From the NCBI RefSeq assembly GCF_002075885.1, contig NZ_MDET01000060.1, positions 1 to 64,000 of the forward strand: 64,000 nt of DNA, read 5' to 3'. The DNA is from Manganibacter manganicus. Its GTDB lineage: Bacteria > Pseudomonadota > Alphaproteobacteria > Rhizobiales > Rhizobiaceae. The translations under genes were made by a program, and so were the position numbers. The notes under the pieces were generated by a model that saw only the letters and a program-made list of their open reading frames with translations, searched no databases and had not been told where the DNA came from. Shown one piece after another: positions 28,521 to 36,409 of this stretch. Position 1 is the stretch's first letter. Each line of letters starts with the position of its first letter.

Positions 28521-29354
28521 CTACTGGTTGCAACTCTTGTTAGGCGGGGAATCGAACAGCTTCAGATTGACCAGCTTGCCGGTCATGGAGAAATCGCCAT
28601 AATCCATGACAAGATCGCGCGTCAGGCCGTTCGGATGCAGCTTGAAGCTGATGCGATATTGCGGCACTTCCTCGCCGCCATCCGGCGACGAAGTGTCGAA
28701 ATAGGCGACGTCGACCGGCCAGAACTTGTCCTTGCCCAAGCGGTCGAGCGCCGGCAGTTCCGGGTCGGATTTTTCTATCTTGGCGGGTTTGCCGACTACG
28801 ACCGTGGTGCTCATCACCTTGTTGGCGTCGTCCGAACCGTCGAACAGGCTGGTCTGGTAGAAGGTTTCGCCCTTTTCCGCCTTTTCGATCATCTCGAACA
28901 AATGTTGTGTCGGGAATTGCGTTGGCGCCAGTTGAAGGGTCGTCTCCTGCGGCCTTTCAAGTTTCACCTCGATACCCTTGGCATCCTTGGTGGCGGTGCC
29001 CTTTATCTCCTTGTCAGGTGCCTGATCGACAAAAGATTTGGTGAAAAACGAGAAGGTCTTGCCGGCGGCGTCCTCATAGGTCGTCGTCTGTTGATCGGTC
29101 AGACGCGAAACGTCCGACGTGGTGATCCGCGTGACGAAGCGAAAATTAACCGTGTAACCATCACAGGGCGAGCCATTGAATTCATAAACCATGCGCCCGG
29201 TCAGCCCAGTGATTCCCGAACGATCCGACGCCTTGTCGAGCGCAAGATCATAGACGGCGCGATGCGGTTGCAGCATCGGAACCGCGAGCGCCGGTGCTGC
29301 CGAAATAAACGCGGAGAACAGGACGGCTTGGAAAACAGGGCGCGATGCGCGCAT
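28521..29354 (-). CDS. eipB: EipB family cell-envelope integrity protein (DUF1849)
   Basis: From the ATG at 29354 (GGAG seven bases upstream) the protein has 277 aa with a signal peptide ending near AAPALA (residue 24). The mature part matches periplasmic EipB of Brucella, a beta-spiral protein needed for envelope integrity: PHRAVYDLALDK near the start, GRMVYEFNG, and a last segment SFKLHPNGLTRDLVMDYG. Only two cysteines occur in the mature protein, C64 and C275, matching the conserved disulfide that joins the two ends of the spiral in Brucella EipB. Role here is inferred by homology. Confidence 0.87.
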   Translation of the reverse strand: MRASRPVFQAVLFSAFISAAPALAVPMLQPHRAVYDLALDKASDRSGITGLTGRMVYEFNGSPCDGYTVNFRFVTRITTSDVSRLTDQQTTTYEDAAGKTFSFFTKSFVDQAPDKEIKGTATKDAKGIEVKLERPQETTLQLAPTQFPTQHLFEMIEKAEKGETFYQTSLFDGSDDANKVMSTTVVVGKPAKIEKSDPELPALDRLGKDKFWPVDVAYFDTSSPDGGEEVPQYRISFKLHPNGLTRDLVMDYGDFSMTGKLVNLKLFDSPPNKSCNQ

Positions 29355-29550
29355 GAACAGGCTCCGATCGGGAGTGAGGGCAACCACCAGGAAAAGACAG
29401 CCAAGCATAGAGGAAGTCATGGCGGAAGCGAGGCAGATATGACAGCTTTCTCCATAACCGCTTTGGCTGCGAATTGTCAGTGTGGCAAAGACGCTTTGGC
29501 AACAAGCGCGATGCTACTCGCTCCACATCGTTGCAAAACAGCCGTCGGCG

Positions 29551-29568
29551 TCCCCAACCGAGTGGGGA
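29551..29568 (-). terminator. hairpin after the small membrane gene
   Basis: TCCCCA (29551-29556) pairs with TGGGGA (29563-29568) around six bases, 33 bases downstream of the stop of the gene at 29602. There is no U tract, so termination is uncertain. Confidence 0.3.
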
Positions 29569-29601
29569 ACTAACCGGCAAGTTTCGAGCAATTGTTCATT
29601 A

Positions 29602-29859
29602 TCAAGCTCGCCTTTTCCGAATCGCCAGGACCAGCCGGAATACGGCGAAGGCAGCGGAAGCGAGGTACAAAAATCCGCCGATGAACATGATGCCGTAGAC
29701 GCCGGCGAACAGTTCGCGGTCTTCCCTGAATCTGTCCGGCGGCCCGGTTACGGGATAGACATAGGCTGCGATGACCTCCCCTATTCCGTATCCGACGAAC
29801 ACGCAGACCGGCACGAGCAGGAGAAGGCTAATGACGAAAACAACGATAGGTTTCAGCAT
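29602..29859 (-). CDS. small membrane protein, unknown function (85 aa)
   Basis: Not recognised. From the ATG at 29859, preceded by a very good AGGAGG with five-base spacing, the protein has 85 aa: an N-terminal hydrophobic stretch (about 4-34), a short polar loop rich in Arg, Asp and Glu (residues 39-49), a second hydrophobic stretch (about 51-77) and a basic end (IRKRRA). Two transmembrane helices are therefore likely, with the basic end cytoplasmic and the loop periplasmic. It starts two bases after the preceding small secreted gene, so they form an operon. Confidence 0.7.
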   Translation of the reverse strand: MLKPIVVFVISLLLLVPVCVFVGYGIGEVIAAYVYPVTGPPDRFREDRELFAGVYGIMFIGGFLYLASAAFAVFRLVLAIRKRRA

Positions 29860-29861
29860 CG

Positions 29862-30200
29862 CTACCTCCTGACGTCGACCAGCTTGTCGAGCGAAAATCG
29901 TTCGGAATCGGCGTCGCATCGGTGCCAGTCCATCTCAGCATTCGCTTCATTGCGGTGGCCATAGCACCAACCCCTTTCGTTGAGGGCTGCGCCGTAAATC
30001 CTCATCGATACGCAGGCGACGACGACCCGAACGTCGTGGCTGCGGCTGTGCAGACAACTATCGCCTGCATCGTCGAAGAGCTTCCTGAGTTGGTCGTCGG
30101 TCTCGGTGGCTTTCGCAAACAGCTTTTCCGCAGCCATGGCCGGACTTGCGACCTGTAATCCGATGGCGAACAGCGAAAGGGCGAGCAACAGCCGGTTCAT
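29862..30200 (-). CDS. small secreted protein, unknown function (112 aa)
   Basis: Not recognised. The 112-aa precursor starts MNRLLLALSLFAIGLQ and has a signal peptide with likely cleavage after SPAMA. The mature part has four cysteines (in DSCLHS, VACVS, WCYGH and HRCDA), enough for two disulfides, and a C-terminal block WCYGHRNEANAEMDWHRC that looks like a compact conserved motif. The start follows the upstream gene by 13 bases and the stop is two bases before the next start. Periplasmic location is inferred. Confidence 0.7.
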   Translation of the reverse strand: MNRLLLALSLFAIGLQVASPAMAAEKLFAKATETDDQLRKLFDDAGDSCLHSRSHDVRVVVACVSMRIYGAALNERGWCYGHRNEANAEMDWHRCDADSERFSLDKLVDVRR

Positions 30201-30213
30201 TGCGTTCTCCTTG

Positions 30214-30756
30214 TCATTGGGGCGATCCGGAGGGGAGCGGTTGCAGACCGTCGTCGATGCCTTGTCCGGTCGGCTTGAAGCATTTGGCCAGCCGGGCAGC
30301 CATCGCCTCATAGGTCGTCGCTTCGCCGGCGGGATAGGTCAGGCGAAAGGCGCGCACGATGTCGACGCCATCCACCGCGTTCCGCTCCAGCAGGACTTTG
30401 GCATAGAAAACATTGCCGTTTTCGCGACCGGAGACGACGACCCAGTCTTTCGCGGCGCGGCGATAGGTGACGTCGGCGCCTTCATCGGCAAGATCGTCGA
30501 TGAGGGCATCCATGTCCTGCTCGAGAACATTGTATCCGCCCCAGACCGCCAGTTCGGCGCCCGACGTGCCGGTGAACTTGCGGCCGTCGCCATTGTCGGC
30601 TTCGGGCTGCGCGGTCAGGAGGTCGGCCGGATAGCAGATCTCATAGCCGAACCGCGCGTTGGCGTAGACATCCCATTGATGATCCGCCGCCACGGCGGGC
30701 ACGCACAGGAACGAAATGGATAAAGCTGCGGCAAAGGATCGTCTCAAAATACTCAT
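30214..30756 (-). CDS. secreted protein, unknown function (180 aa)
   Basis: From the ATG at 30756 (GGAG six bases upstream) the 180-aa precursor has a signal peptide ending near VPAVAA. The mature part opens DHQWDVYANARFGYEICYPA, a pattern seen in uncharacterised alphaproteobacterial periplasmic proteins, and holds two cysteines (in EICYPA and AKCFKP) about 120 residues apart. A C-terminal Gly/Pro/Ser tail follows. It is the first gene of a three-gene run of small envelope proteins. Frames extending to 31272 would run antiparallel-free into lysE and are rejected. Confidence 0.72.
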   Translation of the reverse strand: MSILRRSFAAALSISFLCVPAVAADHQWDVYANARFGYEICYPADLLTAQPEADNGDGRKFTGTSGAELAVWGGYNVLEQDMDALIDDLADEGADVTYRRAAKDWVVVSGRENGNVFYAKVLLERNAVDGVDIVRAFRLTYPAGEATTYEAMAARLAKCFKPTGQGIDDGLQPLPSGSPQ

Positions 30757-30800
30757 CCGTCTCTCCATTCGATAACCAGCATCGGTGGCAGGGGTTCCGA

Positions 30801-31418
30801 TCAAACGAAATGCACCATGATCGCGGCGCTGAGCCCGACAAGGATGCCGCCGCTGACCTTTGAAACCCAGCCGCCGGGGCCCGAGGAAGAAATACGCGGC
30901 GCGGCGAAGGAGGCGATGCCGACAGAGGCGAGATCGCCGAGCGAGAAGGCGCCGTTGACGATGATGCCAAGCAGCAGAAATTGAAGCCAACTCGGGACCG
31001 CCGCTTGCGGATCGACGAACTGCGGCAGGAAGGTCAGAAAAAACAGCGCGGTTTTTGGATTGAGAATTTCGACCACGATGCTGTCTCGCAGAGCACGCCT
31101 GTGGAGCGTAGGGGATTCGGTTTCTTCCTCCACGCCGGCGGGGAAGATCATCCTTCCGCCCAGCCACAGCATGTAAAGCGCGCCGGCCATCCGGGCGAGC
31201 GAATAGAGCGCAGGCGCATGGTGCAAGAGCGCAGCCAGCCCGACGGATGCTGCCGCGATATGGACGTAGCAACCGAGATGGACGCCAAGCGCGGCCATCA
31301 GGCCGGCCCTGTGTCCGTAAGCCAGGGTCTGCGCCGACATGTACAGGATGGCCGGACCCGGCATGAACGCGAAGGCCAGCGTCGCGAGGGCGAACGGAAT
31401 CCAGGTTTCGAGCGACAA
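30801..31418 (-). CDS. LysE/RhtB family amino-acid exporter
   Basis: A 205-aa inner-membrane protein with about six transmembrane segments and the family N-terminus (FMPGPAILYMSAQTLAYGHR, with PGP). LysE/RhtB proteins export amino acids such as lysine, threonine or homoserine lactone. A LysR regulator is transcribed divergently 105 bases away, an arrangement typical for exporter control. The exported substrate cannot be read from sequence. Confidence 0.88.
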   Translation of the reverse strand: MSLETWIPFALATLAFAFMPGPAILYMSAQTLAYGHRAGLMAALGVHLGCYVHIAAASVGLAALLHHAPALYSLARMAGALYMLWLGGRMIFPAGVEEETESPTLHRRALRDSIVVEILNPKTALFFLTFLPQFVDPQAAVPSWLQFLLLGIIVNGAFSLGDLASVGIASFAAPRISSSGPGGWVSKVSGGILVGLSAAIMVHFV

Positions 31419-31480
31419 TGATTGCCGACCTCCCGTTTCCCGCCAGGGTAGAGTGAAGCAGGCTTCATTGATGATCAGAA

Positions 31481-31510
31481 ACGATTTATCGTCATGCTAT
31501 TAATAACGAT
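31481..31510. promoter_or_regulatory. candidate LysR operator in the lysE-lysR divergent promoter
   Basis: ACGAT-TT-ATCGT at 31481-31492 is a perfect-arm dyad, and a third AACGAT follows at 31505-31510, just before the LysR start at 31524. LysR-type regulators commonly bind such interrupted dyads in the shared intergenic region. The assignment is by position only. Confidence 0.4.
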
Positions 31511-31523
31511 CTGAGGTGGATCG

Positions 31524-32375
31524 ATGTTCGATATCGTGCTGCTGCGAACCTTCGAGGCGGTCGCCAGCCTGTCCAGCTTTACGAAGGCCGGGCAGCAGTT
31601 GAATCTGACACAATCCGCCGTCAGCGCCCACATCCGGCGGCTTGAGGAACAGGCGGGAGCCGCCCTTTTCGAGCGCAGCACCCGCACAGTCGCGCAGACC
31701 CCGCAAGGGCAGGCGCTGCTGGGCTATGCCAAGGCGATCTTGCGCCTGAGCGAAGAAGCCCGAACCCTCATGAATGGGAGCAGCAGCGCGTTTCACCTGC
31801 GGATCGGCGCATCCGATGACCTGACCAGCACGTGGCTGCCGGCGGCGCTGAAAAAATTTCAGGACTCTCGCTCGGCCAAGACGCTTGAAATCCAGATTTC
31901 GAATACGACCGTTTTGCTGGAGTCAATGGACAGAGGCGAACTCGACCTGATCATCGGCTGTCGATGCCGGGGCGACCAATCCGGCATCCATCTCTGGAAC
32001 GAGCCGCTCAGATGGGCGTTCGGCAAGGCTCTGCTTGATGCCGACGCGCCCATCCCGCTCGCCGTTTTTCCCGAACCGTGCCCCTACCGGGACGCCGCCC
32101 TTGCCGCGCTCGCCTCGAAAAACTGCAAATGGCGGATCGCCAGCGTCAGCCCCAGTCTTGGCAGTCTGACGGCCATGGCCGCAGCTGGGCTCGCTGTCAC
32201 GCCGCTGAATTCCAGCTCGATCCCACTGAGCCTGCAATCGGCGGAGGCCAACGAGCGACTGCCACCGCTACCGCATGTAGAATTCGTCGCTCATATCCGG
32301 CCCGGCCTGTCGGAAGAAAATGCGCTGCTCACGCGCTCGGTCGTCGACTGGATTACCGTCAACAGGCCGGGCTGA
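31524..32375 (+). CDS. LysR family transcriptional regulator
   Basis: A 283-aa regulator with the N-terminal winged helix-turn-helix (LLRTFEAVASLSSFTKAGQQ, then LNLTQSAVSAHIRRLEEQ) and a C-terminal substrate-binding domain from about residue 90. It probably controls the divergent LysE-type exporter and itself. The effector domain is somewhat short but intact, and no motif reveals the ligand. Confidence 0.92.
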   Translation: MFDIVLLRTFEAVASLSSFTKAGQQLNLTQSAVSAHIRRLEEQAGAALFERSTRTVAQTPQGQALLGYAKAILRLSEEARTLMNGSSSAFHLRIGASDDLTSTWLPAALKKFQDSRSAKTLEIQISNTTVLLESMDRGELDLIIGCRCRGDQSGIHLWNEPLRWAFGKALLDADAPIPLAVFPEPCPYRDAALAALASKNCKWRIASVSPSLGSLTAMAAAGLAVTPLNSSSIPLSLQSAEANERLPPLPHVEFVAHIRPGLSEENALLTRSVVDWITVNRPG

Positions 32376-32385
32376 ACACGTAGTC

Positions 32386-32416
32386 GTAAAAACCCCAATT
32401 AGGGTTCGGCTTTTAC
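32386..32416 (+). terminator. possible terminator of lysR
   Basis: AACCC (32391-32395) pairs with GGGTT (32402-32406), and the outer GTAAAA can pair with TTTTAC (32411-32416) across a CGGC bulge. It starts 11 bases past the lysR stop and ends in a short T run. Confidence 0.45.
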
Positions 32417-32660
32417 GTCTGATTTCCGCGACATCAGACAGCAGTCCGTGCAAGAGTCCGCTTGCAGGGGCACGGCGAGCGACGTGGTGGCTGGCGTGGA
32501 TGAAAAATCACGACAATCAATCATTGGCAAAGATATTTCCCCTGCCGATCAGGTGCTTGCCCCGTTAACGGCGGTTTCTTTCTCGCCGCTTTATCCACAC
32601 CCGCCATCCTTCCCGCATAATCCCCACAGCAGCTTGCCAGCGGGAACGGGTGTGCACACT

Positions 32661-32746
32661 CGAGCATCCAGGCAAGTGTGGCGCCGGGTGCGTTATCCGT
32701 AACAGTGAACGGAACCGCCCGGCCCGAACCGGACCTGAGATGCTCG
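32661..32746. repeat. large imperfect palindrome (possible REP/RIME-like intergenic element)
   Basis: CGAGCATCCAGG (32661-32672) is matched by CCTGAGATGCTCG (32734-32746), 12 paired bases with a two-base bulge, enclosing about 61 GC-rich bases. Long palindromic mosaic elements of this size are known between genes in rhizobia. No second copy was seen in this window, so repeat status is unproven. Confidence 0.4.
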
Positions 32747-33049
32747 CGCTCGCAAATGGGCGATGGGCCGGGAAAGGCAAGGGTAGAAACGCCGGCGGCG
32801 CATGGCAGAGCGTCACTACTTAAATAACCAGGCGCAATGCCATGCGCCGTCTCCCGACCTTTCAGCCTCGAAAGGTCAGCTCGTTGAAATGGCCAGGGCC
32901 GAAAGGCAGCGTGGCAACGGTGAAGTGCGAGCGGCATTCGCGGTACGGCATGGCGGCCTTTGGATCAGGCACTCTTCCTTGTGCAGACCAGAACGCAGGT
33001 GTAACTCAGTGACAACTCCAACGACCGATACAGGAACAGGATTTTGATC

Positions 33050-33514
33050 ATGGGCGGAACAATCGAAAAGCGGCTGGGCGATCTGGGCATCACGCTTCCG
33101 GTGGCGGCGGCACCGGCAGCCAATTATGTGCCATTTGTCCGCAGCGGCAATCTGCTGTTCCCGTCCGGCCAGTTGCCCATCAAGGACGGCAAGCTGGCCT
33201 TTACCGGCCTGCTCGGTCGTGATCTCGACACCACCAAAGGCCAGGAAGCCGCCAAATGGTGCGCCGTCAACGTGCTGGCGCAGGCCAAGGCTGCGCTCGG
33301 CGATCTCGAAAAGATTCGCCGGCTGGTGAAGATCAATATCTATGTCGCCTCGACGCCGGACTTCATCGAACAGCATCTGGTCGGCAATGGCGCATCCGAC
33401 CTGTTCGCCACGGTCCTTGGCGAGCGCGGCAAGCATGCGCGCGTCGCGGTCGGCATGGCGGCCCTGCCGCTGAACTCAGCCGTCGAGGTCGAAGCCGTTC
33501 TGGAAGTCGAGTAA
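33050..33514 (+). CDS. RidA family protein
   Basis: A 154-aa YjgF/RidA-family protein. The fold blocks are VPFVRSGNLLFPSGQLP, INIYVASTPDF and the C-terminal HARVAVGMAALPLNSAVEVE, with the conserved Arg and Glu of enamine/imine deaminases. RidA removes reactive 2-aminoacrylate; this longer subgroup, often annotated only as RidA family, has less certain activity. ATG at 33050 chosen, with CAGGAACAGGA upstream. It precedes the phosphodiesterase gene by 14 bases. Confidence 0.9.
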   Translation: MGGTIEKRLGDLGITLPVAAAPAANYVPFVRSGNLLFPSGQLPIKDGKLAFTGLLGRDLDTTKGQEAAKWCAVNVLAQAKAALGDLEKIRRLVKINIYVASTPDFIEQHLVGNGASDLFATVLGERGKHARVAVGMAALPLNSAVEVEAVLEVE

Positions 33515-33528
33515 GACGGATAGCGCTC

Positions 33529-34257
33529 ATGTCAGACCTGTCCTGGCTTACCGCCCATCCCGTCGCCCATCGCGGCCTGCACGACAGCAACAAGACGCGC
33601 TGGGAAAACACGCTTTCAGCCTTCGATGCGGCCGCGAGGCGCGGCTATTCGATCGAGTGCGACGCGCACCTGTCTTCAGATGGCGTGCCGGTCGTCATTC
33701 ATGACGACAATCTCAAGCGCTTGACCGGCGAGGACGGCTTTGTCTGGCAACGCACGGCTGCGGAACTCGGCGCGCTGCGTGTCGGTGGCACGACCGATCA
33801 CGTTCCGACGCTGGCCGAGGTGCTGGCGCTTGTCGATGGTCGGGTGCCGCTCGTCATCGAGGTCAAGGGCACGCCGGGGCGCGATGAAGGGCTCGTCGCG
33901 CGCGTTGGCGAACAGCTTGCCCGCTATAAGGGCAAGGCGGCGATCATGTCCTTCGACCACTGGCTGATCCGCGATTTCGCCAAGCATGCGCCTGGCATTC
34001 CCGGCGGGTTGACCGCCTATGGCCGCGACAACAGCCTGCTGGAAGCACATTTTTCCATGCTGGCGCACGACATCGCCTTCACGTCTTATGCGGCCGGCGA
34101 CCTGCCCAACCCCTTCGTCAGCTTCGTGCGTGAAAGGCTGAACATGCCAGTCATCACCTGGACGGTGCTCGATCAGTCGGCGGTCGATCTCACCTTCAGA
34201 TATGCCGACCAGATGACGTTCGAAGGTTTCGAGCCCGACCTCGTGCGCACAGCCTGA
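33529..34257 (+). CDS. glycerophosphodiester phosphodiesterase
   Basis: The 242-aa protein has the GDPD TIM-barrel pattern: H14-R15 in VAHRGLHD, ENTLSAFDAA, then the metal pair in IECDAHLSSDGVPVVIHDD. It hydrolyses glycerophosphodiesters to glycerol-3-phosphate and an alcohol, as UgpQ does. No signal peptide, so it is cytoplasmic. The start follows the ridA stop by 14 bases; the frame open from 33256 overlaps ridA and is rejected. Confidence 0.92.
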   Translation: MSDLSWLTAHPVAHRGLHDSNKTRWENTLSAFDAAARRGYSIECDAHLSSDGVPVVIHDDNLKRLTGEDGFVWQRTAAELGALRVGGTTDHVPTLAEVLALVDGRVPLVIEVKGTPGRDEGLVARVGEQLARYKGKAAIMSFDHWLIRDFAKHAPGIPGGLTAYGRDNSLLEAHFSMLAHDIAFTSYAAGDLPNPFVSFVRERLNMPVITWTVLDQSAVDLTFRYADQMTFEGFEPDLVRTA

Positions 34258-34299
34258 GGCGAGGCTTGCATGCGCTGGAGCGACACTTAAGTAAGGCGA

Positions 34300-35538
34300 A
34301 TGGACCAAGGTGAGGAAGCGCAGGGCGAGACAAAGGCGGCATATGCCGTGCGCATCGCCACAAGCATAGGCGCTTTCACGCCCGAGGAATGGGGTCGGCT
34401 TACCGGCACAAGTAACAGTTCAACTGGCGAATATAACCCATTCCTTTCATTTGCTTTTCTATCGTCTCTTGAAGATTCCGGATGTGCCATCCAGCAGACC
34501 GGCTGGCAGGGCCATCATTTGCGTCTTGAAGACGGCAACGGCAAATTGCTGGGCGTCGTCCCCTGCTATCTGAAATCGCACAGCCAGGGCGAATATGTCT
34601 TCGACCATGGTTGGGCCGATGCCTTTGAGCGCGCCGGGGGCAACTACTATCCCAAGTTGCAATGCAGCGTACCTTTCACGCCTGCTACCGGCCCTCGCCT
34701 GCTGGTCGCGGATGACGAAGACGAAACTACCGTCAAAGCGGGCCTGTGCACGGCGCTCAAGCTGGTTACCGACAGGCTCGGCGCATCCTCCGCTCATGCG
34801 ACTTTCGCTGGCCTGTCCGATATGGAGGCGCTTGAGGCCGCCGGGTTCCTGCACCGGATCGACCAGCAGTTTCATTTCTTCAATGACGGCTTTTCCACTT
34901 ACGAGGAATTTCTGGCGACACTCGCCTCACGCAAGCGCAAGGCGCTGAAGAAGGAGCGGCGCGCGGCGCTCGGTGAAGGCGTCACCATCGAGTGGCTGAC
35001 CGGGCGCGACCTGACCGAGAGCGTGTGGGATGATTTTTTCGCCTTCTATATGGATACCGGCAGCCGCAAATGGGGTCGCCCCTATCTTAACCGAACGTTC
35101 TTCTCGCTGATCGGCGAGCGGATGGCCGACGACATCCTTCTGGTAATGGCAAAGCGCGACGGCCGCTATATCGCCGGCGCGATCAATTTCATCGGCTCGG
35201 ATACGCTCTACGGCCGCAACTGGGGCTGCATCGAGGATCACCCCTTCCTGCATTTCGAGGTCTGCTACCATCAGGCCATCGATTTCGCCATCGAGAAGAA
35301 GCTGAAAATCGTCGAGGCCGGCGCGCAGGGGGAACACAAGCTGGCGCGTGGCTATCGCCCTGTGACCACCCATTCCGCGCATTACATCGCCCATTCAGGC
35401 TTGCGCAACGCGGTCGCGGGCTATCTGCGGCGCGAGCGGCGGGAAGTCGCCAGCGTGAGCGGCTACCTCGAAGAACACACGCCGTTTCGCAAGGCGGAAG
35501 ACCAGATCAATGCACCAGCGTCTTCGAAAACAGATTGA
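34300..35538 (+). CDS. COG3146/DUF482 family acyltransferase-like protein
   Basis: A 412-aa protein of the DUF482 group (peptidogalycan-biosynthesis-like, GNAT/FemX fold). Typical blocks are EYNPFLSFAFLSSLEDSGC near the N-terminus, FDHGWADAFERAGGNYYPKL, KRKALKKERRAA and KIVEAGAQGEHKLARGY. The family resembles Fem-type peptidyltransferases but its substrate is not established. It is the last of a ridA-GDPD-DUF482 run and its last 32 bases overlap the SMR gene on the other strand. Confidence 0.88.
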   Translation: MDQGEEAQGETKAAYAVRIATSIGAFTPEEWGRLTGTSNSSTGEYNPFLSFAFLSSLEDSGCAIQQTGWQGHHLRLEDGNGKLLGVVPCYLKSHSQGEYVFDHGWADAFERAGGNYYPKLQCSVPFTPATGPRLLVADDEDETTVKAGLCTALKLVTDRLGASSAHATFAGLSDMEALEAAGFLHRIDQQFHFFNDGFSTYEEFLATLASRKRKALKKERRAALGEGVTIEWLTGRDLTESVWDDFFAFYMDTGSRKWGRPYLNRTFFSLIGERMADDILLVMAKRDGRYIAGAINFIGSDTLYGRNWGCIEDHPFLHFEVCYHQAIDFAIEKKLKIVEAGAQGEHKLARGYRPVTTHSAHYIAHSGLRNAVAGYLRRERREVASVSGYLEEHTPFRKAEDQINAPASSKTD

Positions 35539-35842
35539 TGACAATGACCCCGGCCATGATCAACGCCATGCCTGCCATCGCCGGGAAATCGAGGCCTTGC
35601 CGGAACCACAGCCAGCCAAACGCAGCGACCAGAACAATGCCGGCGCCGGACCACAACGCATAGACGATACCGACCGGCATGGTCCGCACCGTCAAGGACA
35701 GGAAATAGAAGGCGAAAGCATAACCGACGACAACGATCAGCGAAGGTATCAGACGGGTAAATCCCTGCGTTTCCTTCAAGGCGGTGGTCGCCGCGACCTC
35801 GAACAGGACCGCAATTCCCAGATAAAGATAATTCCGCAGCAT
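35507..35842 (-). CDS. SMR family multidrug efflux transporter
   Basis: A 111-aa small multidrug resistance protein with four transmembrane helices. E15 in AVLFEVAATTALK is the proton/drug-binding glutamate of EmrE, and the C-terminal SGAGIVLVAAFGWL is typical. Dimers exchange cationic compounds for protons. The ATG at 35842 is preceded by AAGAGG with six-base spacing. Transcribed toward and overlapping the DUF482 gene by 32 bases. Confidence 0.9.
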   Translation of the reverse strand: MLRNYLYLGIAVLFEVAATTALKETQGFTRLIPSLIVVVGYAFAFYFLSLTVRTMPVGIVYALWSGAGIVLVAAFGWLWFRQGLDFPAMAGMALIMAGVIVINLFSKTLVH

Positions 35843-35906
35843 GAAGGGCCTCTTGATTCGCAGCCAGGCGAAGCGATGATGTGGAAAGCAAGACGAAAGG
35901 ACAATC

Positions 35907-36329
35907 ATGGCTTACGACAATGACAACATCTTCGCCAAGATCATGCGCGACGAAATTCCGTCGCATCGCGTCTATGAAGATGATGCGGCCATTGCCTTCA
36001 TGGATGTTATGCCACAGGGAATGGGCCACACACTGGTTGTACCGAAAGTCCCTTCCCGCAATCTGCTCGACGCCGACCCTTCTATATTCGACGGCGTCAT
36101 GCGGGTCGTGCAAAAAGTGGCGAAAGCAGCCAAGGAAGCCTTCGACGCCGACGGAGTTGCCATTATGCAGTTCAACGAAGCTGCGTCAGGCCAGAGCGTC
36201 TTTCATCTCCATTTCCATGTCATTCCGAGATTCGAGGGAATCCCCCTCAAGCCTCATACCGGCGAAATGGAAAAGCCCGGCGTCCTTTCTGCAAATGCCG
36301 AGAAAATCCGCGCCGCACTGGCAAGGTGA
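35907..36329 (+). CDS. HIT family protein (histidine triad hydrolase)
   Basis: The 140-aa protein has the histidine triad H100-L-H102-F-H104 in VFHLHFHVIPRF and the N-terminal IFAKIMRDEIPSH of the HINT branch. HINT proteins hydrolyse adenosine phosphoramidates; the in-cell substrate is unclear. AAAGGA lies just upstream of the ATG. It ends before a strong terminator and converges on clpA. Confidence 0.92.
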   Translation: MAYDNDNIFAKIMRDEIPSHRVYEDDAAIAFMDVMPQGMGHTLVVPKVPSRNLLDADPSIFDGVMRVVQKVAKAAKEAFDADGVAIMQFNEAASGQSVFHLHFHVIPRFEGIPLKPHTGEMEKPGVLSANAEKIRAALAR

Positions 36330-36357
36330 GTGTTTCCGCATTCGAATAGCCCAGATT

Positions 36358-36386
36358 CAAAAAAGCCCCGCTTCCGGGGCTTTTTT
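36358..36386 (+). terminator. rho-independent terminator after the HIT gene, bidirectional with clpA
   Basis: GCCCCG and CGGGGC form a tight stem around CTTC, with an A run on the left and TTTTTT on the right, so it works in both directions. It sits between the HIT stop and the clpA stop. Confidence 0.9.
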
Positions 36387-36409
36387 ATCAATGCATTGAT
36401 CGGCAGAGG

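Larger units (their letters stand above)
32376..33049. other. 674-base gene-free interval
   Basis: No convincing gene is seen. Open frames here (for example the minus-strand frame 32521-32937) lack family-like sequence, a good ribosome site or a hydrophobic pattern. The stretch holds a possible lysR terminator (32386-32416), one exact DnaA-box-like TTATCCACA (32591-32599), a long imperfect palindrome (32661-32746), and the leader of the RidA gene. It is the only gap over 300 bases in the window. Confidence 0.8.

Noticed and set aside
32591-32599. Exact DnaA box TTATCCACA in the 32.4-33.0 kb gap, possible origin
   Set aside because: A single 9-base match is expected about once per two windows of this size by chance on both strands. 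No cluster, no AT-rich unwinding region, no hemE, dnaA or repABC nearby.
32521-32937. 138-aa minus-strand ORF in the large gap
   Set aside because: No good ribosome site, no domain, rich in Arg, Pro and Cys, and it spans the palindrome, which suggests non-coding repeat DNA.
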